Shown: positions 16,658 through 26,400 of the stretch, piece after piece
How the letters are laid out: each line of letters starts with the position of its first letter
How positions within the stretch are numbered: the first letter of the stretch is position 1
NCBI RefSeq assembly: GCF_000156335.1
Contig: NZ_DS999213.1
Span: forward strand, 460,529 to 524,528
Source: Roseobacter sp. GAI101
Lineage (GTDB): Bacteria; Pseudomonadota; Alphaproteobacteria; Rhodobacterales; Rhodobacteraceae
Direction: 5' to 3'
DNA: 64,000 bases
Program-made: the position numbers and the translations under genes
The notes under the pieces: generated by a model
Database searches by the model: none
What the model was told of the DNA's origin: nothing
What the model saw: the letters and a program-made list of their open reading frames with translations, nothing else

Positions 16658-17225
16658 GCCCATCAGCGCCCTGAACGGTGCCATCTACAATCAAGGTATC
16701 GCAGAGATTCTTGCCCTTGATCCGATCGGGATGATCTCGATCCGGGGGGATTTGTCGGCAGGTTACCTCAAGAAACCGATCAAAAAGATCACCGGCCTTG
16801 GCATGCCCGAAATGCGAGGGATCAATCTGAACGGTCAAACCGGCATCGCGTGGATGTCCCCGGACGAGACGCTGCTGATCTGCACGTATGCAGAGGTCGG
16901 GGCGCATCTGGACACGCTGCAAAACAGCATCGGAAGCAATCACGCGTTGGCCGTAAACGTGTCTGATGCCCGCGCCGTATTCCGCCTGAAGGGCAAGCAC
17001 ATCCGCGAGGTTCTGGCAAAACTGGCCCCCGTTGACATGTCCCCTGAAAACTTTGCCGTCGGAACGATCCGGCGCACGCGACTGGCACAGGTGCCGGCGG
17101 CGTTCTGGATGGTGGATGCCGAAACGGCACATCTGGTGTGTTTCCGGTCCGTCGCGCAATATGTTTTTGACCTGCTGAAAACGGCGGCGCAGCCGGGGTC
17201 CGAAGTAAACTATTACAAGCGCTGA
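16650..17225 (+). CDS. soxG: Sarcosine oxidase, gamma subunit
   Basis: A 191-residue GcvT-related small subunit of the sarcosine oxidase heterotetramer. Typical segments are MISIRGDLSAGYLKKPIKKI near the start, WMSPDETLLIC in the middle and the ending SEVNYYKR. The start at 16650 (MSEPISALNGA) lies inside the last codons of soxA and has AAGGGGAG as ribosome-binding site. It is the last gene of the sox unit; no obvious hairpin follows, and sodB begins 203 bases later. Confidence 0.93.
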   Translation: MSEPISALNGAIYNQGIAEILALDPIGMISIRGDLSAGYLKKPIKKITGLGMPEMRGINLNGQTGIAWMSPDETLLICTYAEVGAHLDTLQNSIGSNHALAVNVSDARAVFRLKGKHIREVLAKLAPVDMSPENFAVGTIRRTRLAQVPAAFWMVDAETAHLVCFRSVAQYVFDLLKTAAQPGSEVNYYKR

Positions 17226-17428
17226 GGCCGTGACGCCCGCGACAGTTGGAAAAGCCTTGCAAATCATGGAACTTAACCGCGGGGGCGGACGTTGAATTCA
17301 CAAGCGGTCACAGCGTAAAACGCACCGGAGCACCGCGGCGGGGGCGATCTTTGGGTTCTTACCCTTGACCTCGCGCCGCTGCGGGCTTCATGTGACCCAG
17401 ATGAAATCATAAAACGGAGGCTCACCAA

Positions 17429-18028
17429 ATGGCTTTTTCACTTCCTGATCTACCCTATGCCCACGACGCACTTGCATCGAAAGGCATGTCCGCAGAGACG
17501 CTGGAATACCACCACGACAAGCACCACAATGCCTATGTCGTAAACGGCAACAAAGCGATCGAAGGCACTGAATGGGCTGACAAATCCCTCGAAGAGATCA
17601 TCAAGGGCACCTACGATCCCAAAGCCGTCGCGCAAAGCGGTATCTTCAATAACATCAGCCAGCTCTGGAACCACAACCAGTTCTGGGAAATGATGGGTCC
17701 GAACGGCAATGCGATGCCGGGCGATCTTGAAAAAGCCATCACAGAAAGCTTTGGGTCCGTCGATAAGTTCAAGGACGACTTCAAGGCGGCAGGCGCAGGT
17801 CAGTTCGGTTCTGGCTGGGCGTGGCTGGTCAAGGATACAGACGGCGGCCTGAAAGTTACCAAGACAGAAAACGGCGTGAACCCCGTTTGCTTTGGTCAGA
17901 CTGCATTGCTGGGCTGTGACGTGTGGGAACATTCCTATTACATCGATTTCCGCAACGCACGTCCGGATTATCTGACGAACTTCCTCGACAACCTTGTCGA
18001 TTGGGAAAACGTCGCGTCCCGCATGTAA
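17429..18028 (+). CDS. sodB: Superoxide dismutase, Fe/Mn type
   Basis: A 199-residue cytoplasmic enzyme converting superoxide to hydrogen peroxide and oxygen. Metal ligands can be placed: His in EYHHDKHHNAYV (about residue 27), His in SQLWNHNQFW (about 77), and Asp and His in CDVWEHSYYIDF (about 163 and 167). The sequence follows the Fe-type pattern, though metal choice is not certain. An ACGGAGG ribosome-binding site precedes the ATG and a perfect terminator follows, so it is monocistronic. Sitting after sarcosine oxidase, which makes peroxide, may be coincidence. Confidence 0.97.
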   Translation: MAFSLPDLPYAHDALASKGMSAETLEYHHDKHHNAYVVNGNKAIEGTEWADKSLEEIIKGTYDPKAVAQSGIFNNISQLWNHNQFWEMMGPNGNAMPGDLEKAITESFGSVDKFKDDFKAAGAGQFGSGWAWLVKDTDGGLKVTKTENGVNPVCFGQTALLGCDVWEHSYYIDFRNARPDYLTNFLDNLVDWENVASRM

Positions 18029-18051
18029 TCTGTTCGCAAATCACGATGATC

Positions 18052-18082
18052 AGCCCCGCAAACCCGGTTTGCGGGGCTTTTT
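18052..18082 (+). terminator. Rho-independent terminator after sodB
   Basis: Perfect 11-base arms AGCCCCGCAAA and TTTGCGGGGCT, a 5-base loop and a run of five T, beginning 24 bases after the sodB stop codon. Confidence 0.92.
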
Positions 18083-18118
18083 CGTGCCGTTTTGTCAGGG
18101 CTGGAAGATAATGAAAAT

Positions 18119-18670
18119 CTAGCCGAGCGTTTCGCGCAAAGTCGCAAGGGCGGCGTCGGCATCCGGCACCACCGTGAAATACTCAAGCAGGGTCGCGTCT
18201 GCAAATCCACGGGCGACGACATGTTCGAGAAGCTGCACCAAAGGTTCCCAGTAACCGTTTGTATTCAAAAGAATGACAGGTTTTTCATGCAGGCCCAACT
18301 GACGCCATGTCAGGACCTCGAACAACTCGTCCAGCGACCCTGCGCCGCCGGGCATGACGACCACGGCATCGCAATTCATGAACATCACCTTCTTGCGCTC
18401 GTGCATGGTCTCGGTGACGATGTATTGCGTCAGATCGGTCTTGCCGACCTCCCATTTCACCAGATGCTGGGGGATCACGCCAAATGTGTTGCCCCCGGCC
18501 GATTGCGCCGCGCGCGCGACGGTTCCCATCAGCCCGACATCGCCAGCGCCGTATACCAACCGCCAGTTGTGGTCGGCCAGCCCCTGACCCATGGCCTGGG
18601 CCTGAGCGGCAAAGGTCGGGTCGTCACCTGCGCGCGAACCGCAATAGATGCAAACGGATTTCTGAATCAT
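18119..18670 (-). CDS. LOG-family protein (TIGR00730; nucleotide 5'-monophosphate phosphoribohydrolase-like)
   Basis: A 183-residue Rossmann-fold protein. The lysine-decarboxylase-like signature PGGAGSLDELFEVLTWRQ and the upstream MHERKKVMF motif define the LOG family, whose plant members release free cytokinin from its riboside monophosphate and whose bacterial members cleave nucleotide monophosphates. I choose the ATG at 18670 over the one three codons upstream because AAGG is spaced nine bases before it but directly abuts the other. Confidence 0.88.
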   Translation of the reverse strand: MIQKSVCIYCGSRAGDDPTFAAQAQAMGQGLADHNWRLVYGAGDVGLMGTVARAAQSAGGNTFGVIPQHLVKWEVGKTDLTQYIVTETMHERKKVMFMNCDAVVVMPGGAGSLDELFEVLTWRQLGLHEKPVILLNTNGYWEPLVQLLEHVVARGFADATLLEYFTVVPDADAALATLRETLG

Positions 18671-18772
18671 TGATGTCATCCTTGTGAGCGAATGTGCAGC
18701 ATGGACACTACACCCTTTTGACTAGTGTTAACCCTCTTGCTTCAAACCCTCAACGCAGTAAGGTTCAATGGA

Positions 18773-19972
18773 ATGAAGGGATTATTGGTTTTGCAGACGG
18801 GAAAATCTTTGATGGTGGGCGGTGTGGGGATTGTGGTGGCAATCGCCCTCGTGGGATATTTCATGTCCCGCCAGCAAACGACCGTGCCGCAGACGGCGCT
18901 GTTGTCCCCCGGTGGCAGCACCACCGCATTGGTCCAGCCTGACCCTGACCCGGCACCGAAAACCGCGCCCGAGGAGCAAGTGGTCCCGGCATCGCCCGAC
19001 ACCCCCCGCTTTGACGAGGTCCGCCGTGATCCCGATGGCATGACCGTGATTGCTGGTCGCGCCGCGCCGGGCAGCGAAGTGCACGTGATGAGCAACGGCA
19101 CCGAAATCGCGACGGCTCTGGCTGACGGTGCCGGCAAATTCGCCACCCTTGCGATCCTGCCGCCCGATGGCATGGGGCAGATCCTGAGCCTTGAGGGGAT
19201 GAGCGGTAAAAACCCCGTACGTTCGGTGGAAGAGGTGATCCTGGCACCAATGGGTGCGGTTTCAGTGGCACCGGCCCAAGCCAGTGCCGCAGATGCGATC
19301 AGTGATACGGCACAGACCGTGGCACAAGCGTCCGCCCCGGAGGTTCAGAGCGCCGCAGCCGAGGATATGGCGACCGGGTCTGACCCGATGCCTGCAGGCA
19401 CGGATGCCACGACGCCGCAAACCCCCGAACCCGCCGATGACACGGTGGCCTTGCTGAAGTCCACGCCCGACGGTGTCGAGCTTTTGTCCGGCTCCGCACC
19501 GAAGCCAACGAAAGCCATCGCGCTGGATACCATCACGTATTCCCAGCAGGGCGAGGTAAGCCTTGCTGGGCGCGCGCAGACCCAAGGCAGGTCGGTTCAG
19601 GTCTATCTGGACAATGCCGCCGTCGGGACCTTGCCGGTCGATGCCGAAGGCCGCTGGCGCGGTGACATCGAAGACGTGACTGCCGGAATTTACACCCTGC
19701 GCGTGGACGAGTTGAACCATGTCGGTGACGTCATCAGCCGGGTCGAGACGCCTTTCAAACGCGAATCCCCCGAAGTGCTTGCCCGCGCCACTGCCAATTA
19801 CGATGGCCCGATCAAGGCCATCACCGTCCAGGAGGGTGCAACCCTGTGGGCCATCGCACGGGACCGCTATGGTGATCCGACCTTGTATGTGCGGGTGTTC
19901 GACGCCAACCGCGACTCGATCCGCGACCCTGACCTGATCTACCCCGGTCAGGTTTTCACGCTGCCTGAATGA
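18773..19972 (+). CDS. LysM-domain envelope protein
   Basis: A 399-residue protein anchored by an N-terminal membrane helix (LMVGGVGIVVAIALVGYFM, near residue 11). A long Pro/Ala/Asp-rich periplasmic region follows, holding two Ig-like or carboxypeptidase-regulatory-like repeats (GMTVIAGRAAPGSEVHVM and GEVSLAGRAQTQGRSVQVYL), and a C-terminal LysM domain (ITVQEGATLWAIARDRYGD through to the end) that should bind peptidoglycan. AAGG spaced nine bases before the ATG at 18773 supports this start over a GTG 16 codons upstream. The role in the cell wall is inferred from domains only. Confidence 0.88.
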   Translation: MKGLLVLQTGKSLMVGGVGIVVAIALVGYFMSRQQTTVPQTALLSPGGSTTALVQPDPDPAPKTAPEEQVVPASPDTPRFDEVRRDPDGMTVIAGRAAPGSEVHVMSNGTEIATALADGAGKFATLAILPPDGMGQILSLEGMSGKNPVRSVEEVILAPMGAVSVAPAQASAADAISDTAQTVAQASAPEVQSAAAEDMATGSDPMPAGTDATTPQTPEPADDTVALLKSTPDGVELLSGSAPKPTKAIALDTITYSQQGEVSLAGRAQTQGRSVQVYLDNAAVGTLPVDAEGRWRGDIEDVTAGIYTLRVDELNHVGDVISRVETPFKRESPEVLARATANYDGPIKAITVQEGATLWAIARDRYGDPTLYVRVFDANRDSIRDPDLIYPGQVFTLPE

Positions 19973-20108
19973 TTTTCGGGCATGATGTTTCAGAATATTT
20001 GCCCTGAATAACATTCCGACCACGGCGGGTCGGGCATTTTGATGGGCATAGACTGGCAACCTTGGCGGATGCGGCCTATGTAGTGGTCCAAGCATTTCAG
20101 GATCATAC

Positions 20109-21980
20109 ATGTCAGCCGATACCACCCGCGCGCAAGACGCGTCCAAAAGCACGGCGGCCACACCGCCCCACCAGCCGATGACCGAAGAAGAGATGACAAA
20201 CGCCGCAGAGCGTCAGTCGAACCTTTTGGTTTTGCAGAAAGTTGCGCCGTATCTGTGGCCCGACGACATGCCATGGGTGAAGAAACGCGTCGTCTGGGCG
20301 ATGATTTTCCTGTTGGTGTCCAAGTTGGTGTCGGTCGTGATCCCGATTCTGTACAAGGGTGCGGTCGATGGGCTGGCGGGCGAAGGCGTGCCGCTGTTCG
20401 CGCTTGGTGCCATCGGCCTGACGGTGGCGTACGGCGTGGCGCGTGCGATGAACGTGGGCTTTCAACAGCTGCGCGATGCGACGTTTGCCCGCGTCGGCCA
20501 GCGCGCCCTGCGGATGCTCGCGCTCGAGACGTTCGAGCATATTCACAAACTGTCGATGCGCTATCACATCACCCGCAAGACCGGCGGTCTAAGCCGGATC
20601 ATCGAACGCGGTGTCAAAGGCGTCGATTTCCTGCTGCGCTTCCTGCTGCTTTCCATCGGGCCGCTGATCCTTGAATTGTTGATGATCGGGGTGATCCTGA
20701 CTGTGCTGTTCGATTTCTGGTATCTGCTGGTCGTGGCCGTCACGATTGCGCTTTATGTCTGGTTCACCTTTGCGGTGACCGAATGGCGCGTAAAGCTGCG
20801 CCGCCAGATGAATGATCAGGACACGGATGCCAACCAAAAGGCCATCGACAGCCTGCTGAACTACGAAACAGTCAAGTATTTCAACGCCGAAGAACGCGAG
20901 GCCAACCGTTATGATGCCGCGATGGCCGGCTATGAAGAAGCCGCGATCAAGACGAACTATTCGCTCGCGTTCCTGAACTTTGGTCAGTCCCTGCTGATCA
21001 CCTGCGGTCTTGTGGGGGTCATGGTGATGGCGGCGATCGGCGTGCAAAACGGCACTTTGACCGTCGGTGATTTCGTCATGGTAAACGCCTATATGGTGCA
21101 GATCACGATCCCGCTGAACTTTCTGGGCACGGTCTACCGCGAAATCCGTCAGGCCCTGGTCGATATGGGGCAGATGTTCACGTTGCTGGATCAACCGGCC
21201 GAGATTTCGGACAAACCCGACGCCGTTGACCTCAAGGTCGACGGGGGGCGGGTGACGCTGGAAGACGTGCACTTTGGCTATGATCCGGACCGGCAGATCC
21301 TCAAGGGCATCTCGCTCGAGGCCGCACCGGGTGAAATGGTCGCCATCGTCGGATCGACCGGATCGGGGAAATCCACCATCGGGCGTCTGTTGTTCCGCTT
21401 TTACGATGTGCAGGGCGGGGCGCTGAAGATCGACGGGCAGGATGTGCGCGACGTCACGCAAAACAGTCTGCACCGTGCCATCGGCGTCGTCCCGCAGGAT
21501 ACGGTGCTGTTCAACGACACCATCGGCTACAACATCGGCTATGGCAGCGGTGACGCGACCCAAGCCGAGATTGAAGAGGCCGCCAAGTCCGCGCAGATCC
21601 ACGACTTTATCCAGGGTCTGCCAAAGGGCTATGATACCGCGGTGGGCGAACGGGGCTTGAAACTGTCGGGCGGCGAAAAGCAACGTGTCGGCATTGCGCG
21701 GACCTTGCTGAAGAACCCGCCGATCCTGCTGCTGGACGAAGCAACCAGCGCGCTGGACAGCGAGACCGAGTATGAAATCCAGGATGCTCTGCGTCAGGCA
21801 GGCAAGGGGCGCACGGTGCTGACCATTGCGCACCGCCTGTCCACCGTGGCCGAAGCAGACCGCATTGTCGTGCTGGAACAGGGCCGGATCGTCGAGCAAG
21901 GCAGCCATGATGATCTGCTTGCCCGCAACGGACGTTATGCCCAGTTGTGGCAGCGCCAGCAATCCGAGGATATGAGCTAG
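20109..21980 (+). CDS. Atm1-type ABC exporter (membrane and ATPase domains fused)
   Basis: A 623-residue half-transporter that dimerises. Residues 1-60 are polar, about 60-350 hold six membrane helices, and the ATPase domain follows with Walker A GSTGSGKST, signature LSGGEKQR and Walker B ILLLDEATSALD. Segments such as TRKTGGLSRIIERGVKG, LLNYETVKYFN and PLNFLGTVYREIRQALVDM identify the Atm1/HMT1 branch, which exports glutathione-linked Fe-S precursors or heavy-metal conjugates. Annotated relatives are often called heavy-metal exporters; which substrate applies here is not known. Confidence 0.94.
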   Translation: MSADTTRAQDASKSTAATPPHQPMTEEEMTNAAERQSNLLVLQKVAPYLWPDDMPWVKKRVVWAMIFLLVSKLVSVVIPILYKGAVDGLAGEGVPLFALGAIGLTVAYGVARAMNVGFQQLRDATFARVGQRALRMLALETFEHIHKLSMRYHITRKTGGLSRIIERGVKGVDFLLRFLLLSIGPLILELLMIGVILTVLFDFWYLLVVAVTIALYVWFTFAVTEWRVKLRRQMNDQDTDANQKAIDSLLNYETVKYFNAEEREANRYDAAMAGYEEAAIKTNYSLAFLNFGQSLLITCGLVGVMVMAAIGVQNGTLTVGDFVMVNAYMVQITIPLNFLGTVYREIRQALVDMGQMFTLLDQPAEISDKPDAVDLKVDGGRVTLEDVHFGYDPDRQILKGISLEAAPGEMVAIVGSTGSGKSTIGRLLFRFYDVQGGALKIDGQDVRDVTQNSLHRAIGVVPQDTVLFNDTIGYNIGYGSGDATQAEIEEAAKSAQIHDFIQGLPKGYDTAVGERGLKLSGGEKQRVGIARTLLKNPPILLLDEATSALDSETEYEIQDALRQAGKGRTVLTIAHRLSTVAEADRIVVLEQGRIVEQGSHDDLLARNGRYAQLWQRQQSEDMS

Positions 21981-21992
21981 GGCCTGGCGGCC

Positions 21993-22022
21993 CGGCGGGG
22001 GCTTGGGTCCCCGCCGCATTTT
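21993..22022 (+). terminator. Terminator-like hairpin after the ABC exporter
   Basis: Arms CGGCGGGG and CCCCGCCG around an 8-base loop, followed after two bases by TTTT, 12 bases after the stop codon. Confidence 0.7.
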
Positions 22023-22193
22023 CCCAGTCCGGCCATTGCTTAAATTTTAGCGTCCCACAGGAACAATTACGGTCCTTCGACGCTTTGATCCGTGTACCGG
22101 CGGGGCAAGACCTTGAACACCGTCCTGCTGCTGGTACCAAGTCCACCTGCGTCAGGTGCTTCATCCGACGCCTCCCCAATCAAAGGAATCCCC

Positions 22194-23402
22194 ATGCAAG
22201 CCGGAATGTTCCGTACTGCCATCGTCCTTGGTCTGATCTGCGTGACCGGACCGTTTGCCATCGACATGTATTTGCCCGCATTGCCCGCGATCGAAGAGGC
22301 GCTTGGCACCTCGGTTTCGGGGGCACAGGCAACGCTGGTGGCGTATTTTCTGGCCTACGGTCTGGCGCAGCTGGTCTATGGGCCGCTGTCGGATCAGATC
22401 GGGCGCAAGAAGACCCTGTTCATCGGGATGAGCATCTTTGCCGCTGGCGCGATCATCTGCGCCGTCGCCCCGTCGATCGAGGTGCTGGTGGTCGGTCGCA
22501 TGATCCAGGGCGCGGGCGGGGCCGCCGTGATGGTGATCCCGCGGGCCATCGTGCGGGACATGTACACCGGTGCGCAGGCGACGCGGCTGATGTCGGCGAT
22601 CATGCTGGTGATCTCGATTTCTCCGATGTTGGCACCGCTTGCGGGCAGTGCGGTGGTGGCCCTTGGCACATGGCGCGAAATTTTCGTGGCATTGGCCGTG
22701 CTTGCCATCGCCAGCCTGACGACCGCACAGGTGCTGCTGCCCGAGACGCTGAAAGACGATCAGCGGCGCAAGGTCAATCTGGCGCAGTTGTCGCGCAGTT
22801 GCGGCATCCTGTTTCGCGATCCCGTATTCGTCGGTCTGACCTTCATCGCAGGGTTCGGGATGGCAAGCTTCTTTTTGTTCATCGCCACCGCGTCTTTTGT
22901 CTACACCGGCCAATTCGGCCTCAGTCCGACTGAGTTCTCGCTGGCGTTTGCTTTCAATGCGGTCGGATTCTTTATCGCGACGCAGCTTGCCGGGTCGCTT
23001 GCCGAACGCTGGGGTCTGTCGACCCTGATCGGGCGCGGGATCATCGGTTTTGCGGTCTCGTCGACTGTGCTGACGTTGCTTGTGCTGGCCGGATTTGGCA
23101 GCCTCTGGGTGCTGTTGATCGGTCTCTTCGCCGTCTACGCTTTTCTTGGGGTGGTCATTCCGTCATCGATGGTGGCGGCGCTTGACGCGCACGGCCAACG
23201 CGCGGGGATGGCGTCATCGCTCAGCGGCAGCATGACCATGCTGACAGGCGCGATCTGCATCGGTCTGGCGGCACCGTTCTTTGATGGGACGGCGATGCCG
23301 ATGGTCATCAGCATCGCGCTTTGTGGTGTGGTGGCGCTGGCGCTGACTTTGGTTACGATGCCGAAGCTCAGGCAGCAGCAAAGTACCCTTGCTGCCGCCT
23401 GA
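22194..23402 (+). CDS. Bcr/CflA-family multidrug transporter (MFS)
   Basis: A 402-residue inner-membrane protein with twelve hydrophobic segments. The family hallmark ITGPFAIDMYLPALP is matched by VTGPFAIDMYLPALP in helix 1, and the loop 2-3 motif GPLSDQIGRKKTLFIG is intact. These proton-driven exporters expel drugs such as bicyclomycin or chloramphenicol, or metabolites such as cysteine. AAGGAA precedes the ATG at 22194, and this start removes an unsupported 34-residue extension. It converges on the RND permease gene with only nine bases between their stop codons. Confidence 0.92.
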   Translation: MQAGMFRTAIVLGLICVTGPFAIDMYLPALPAIEEALGTSVSGAQATLVAYFLAYGLAQLVYGPLSDQIGRKKTLFIGMSIFAAGAIICAVAPSIEVLVVGRMIQGAGGAAVMVIPRAIVRDMYTGAQATRLMSAIMLVISISPMLAPLAGSAVVALGTWREIFVALAVLAIASLTTAQVLLPETLKDDQRRKVNLAQLSRSCGILFRDPVFVGLTFIAGFGMASFFLFIATASFVYTGQFGLSPTEFSLAFAFNAVGFFIATQLAGSLAERWGLSTLIGRGIIGFAVSSTVLTLLVLAGFGSLWVLLIGLFAVYAFLGVVIPSSMVAALDAHGQRAGMASSLSGSMTMLTGAICIGLAAPFFDGTAMPMVISIALCGVVALALTLVTMPKLRQQQSTLAAA

Positions 23403-23411
23403 GCCTAAGCA

Positions 23412-26400
23412 TCATTCCGCCGCGCGCAGCTTTGTGGTTTGCGCGGGCGGGATGACTTCGTCTTCCCAGATCAGGATGCCGGATTTCAGACGCAGCGCAT
23501 CTTTCTCCAATGCCCAGTCCTGTGCCGCCTTGCTGGCGCGGCCCAGCGACATTTTCGCCAAAAGCTGCGCGATCCAGCGGGCATAGGTGGTGGCCCAAAC
23601 CCGGATCGCCAGCAACGACGGTGTCACCATCAGCGTCAGCACCGTGGCCACGCCAAGGCCGAACACAACGGCGGTGGCAAGCTGCTTCCACCAAAGCGCC
23701 GTGGGGCTGTCGATGGTGTAGCCGCCGTTGGCGAAATCAAGGCTGAGCCCGAACATCATGGGCGCGAGGCCGGCCATCGTCGTGATCGTGGTCAGCAAGA
23801 CAGGGCGGATACGAGCTTGGGCGGTGCGAATGATCGCCTCGATCCGGGGCATGTACTGGCTGAACTCCTGATAGGTGTCGATCAGGATGATGTTGTTGTT
23901 CACCACGATCCCGGCCAGCGCGACGATCCCTGTGCCCGTCATGATGATCGAAAACGTCTGGTCCATCACCAGCATCCCGATCAGCACGCCGGTGGTGGAC
24001 AGAACCACCGCCAGCAGCACCAGAATTGAATTGTAGATGCTGTTGAACTGGGCCAGCAGGATGATGAACATCAACCCCAAAGCCGCCGTAAAGGCCGAGC
24101 TGAGGAAGGCCTGACTGTCTGCCTGATCCTCCTGATCACCGGTCCATTCATAGCTGACACCGTCGGGGAGGGGCTGCGTGTCGAGCCATTTGGTGATCTC
24201 TGCGATGCGTTCGTTCGCGTTGATCGGCACCAGGCGCAGGGCACCGCTGGTCAGGTCAGCCTGTAGGTCGACGCCTTGCGCGGCATTCGTCCGGTCGGTG
24301 ATCTTGAACGTCTCTCCGTCAAGGGCGGTGATATCGGCATCCGCGCCGGCGGGGCGCATCGTCGCCAGGGTCACTGTCGTCTCTGTACCGTCCACGACCT
24401 GGGGCTTCACCAGCTTCATCAGACCGGGGAAGACATCCGCCTTGATATCAAGATGGCGCTTTTGATCGACACGGTTGATCTCGGCCAGTTTTGCGACCGG
24501 CGTGCGGGTGATGAAATTCGACAGCGGGATCAGCCCGTCGGCGGTGCGCACCTTGAGCGTATCCAGAGTACTGAGCACGCGATCCTCTTCGGGCAGACGC
24601 ACCCTGATCTCGATCTCTTCGTCCGAACTGTCGACCCGCATCGTGTCCAGCAGCAGGCCGCGGGTAACAAGTTGCACCATCGCGCCCACGGTCAGCACGT
24701 CGGCACCGTATTGGCCCGCCTTGGCCACATCCACATCGATCTGCCAGTCAATGCCGGGCAAGGGGCGGGTGTCTTCGACCAGGGTCAGGCCGGGGGTCTT
24801 TTGAAACGCCTCGCGGGCAAGGCCAGTGGACAGGACAAGATCGTCGAAACTGTCTGACAACAGCCGCAAATGCACCGGCTTGCCCGAGGCAGGGCCGCGC
24901 GCCTGTGCCAGAATTTCGATCTTGATGCCGGGGATCGCGCCAAGCTGTTCGGTCAGTTCGGCGATCACGATGTCGCCGTCCAGGTCGGGCCGCAGGGCGC
25001 GGTCCTCCCACGGGATCGTCTCAAGCTGGATTTGACCGATGCTGTCCTTGGGGGCGGTGGCACCGCCGGTGTTGCTGTCCAGTCCGCCCTTGCCGGCAAA
25101 GGCGAAAGCGGTCGAAACCCCGGGGTGGGCCAGCACGATGTCTTCGGCCTGCTTGAGAATGTCGTCCTTTTCCGTCAGCGACAGGTTTCCGCGCGCAAGC
25201 ACATAGACGATGGCCTGTTCCGGTTCGGATTCGACGAAGAATTCAACGCCTTTGCTGTTGTTGCCAAAAAAGATCATCGTTGTCCCGACAAACACAAACA
25301 CGGTGCCTGCGATCACCAAGGGCATCACCGGATTGCCCGCGATGAATTCGATCACGCGTCCGAAGGCCGACCGCTTATAGCCCGCGTTGATGACATCCGG
25401 CGTCTTGCGGAACAGTTTTGTGGTCATCCACCGCCCACCGCTCTCCATGCGGGTGAACAGCGCGAAAAAGCTAAGCAAGGCCAGCATCCCGCCAGACAAT
25501 GCAATCGCGGCCAAGGCGCAAAGTGCAGCGATGCACGAAAACACGATGGCGAAAACGGGGATCACCGAGCCCAGAATATCCAGCCCGTCCATCGCTGCGA
25601 ACTGCGCGGAAATCACCCCGAACAACGGCCAGCTGAGCACGGCCAACAGGACGATCATCGCAATCGCGACAGGGAACAGCAGCAGATGCAGATAGATCCG
25701 CAGCCCAGCGATTGCGGTCATGTTATCGGCCATCCACCGTTCAAGACGCCCCGTGACCCCGCCTAGGACCGGCAGATACACCAGCGCCACCACCAGCGAC
25801 GCGGACAGGACAAAGATCAGCGTGACCGGCAGCATGCCCATGAACTGGCCGGGCACGCCGGGCCAGAACAGCATGGGCAGAAACGCGCAAAGCGTCGTCG
25901 CGGTCGAGGAAATGATCGGCCAGAACATCCGGTTGGCCGCCGTGACATAGGCCTTCATCGGGCCTTCGCCCTGTTGCTGGCGCGCGTCGGCGTATTCAAC
26001 CACCACGATGGCCCCGTCCACCAACATGCCCACGGCCAGGATCAGACCGAACATCACGATATTCGAAATCGATATACCCATCAGCGCCAAAAAGGCGAAG
26101 CACAGCAGGAACGATGTCGGAATGGCAAAACCCACCAGCAAGGCGGCCCGAATGCCAAGGGCGGCCAACACCACGATCATCACCAGTGCAATCGCGGTCA
26201 GAACCGACCCGATCAGTTGCTGCACCATGCTGTCGACGATGCGGCTTTGGTCGTTGGACGTGCCGATCTTGACCGCGGCTTTCAGCCCCTCGGGCCATGT
26301 GGCACTTTGTTCGGCCACGACTTCCTTCACACGGGTAGAGGTGTCGATCAGGTTGAACCCCTTGCGTTTGACAACCTGCAAGGCCATCGTCTTTTCACCG

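Noticed and set aside
20589..22019. 476-codon minus-strand frame opposite the ABC exporter
   Set aside because: Antisense to intact Walker motifs; a shadow frame.
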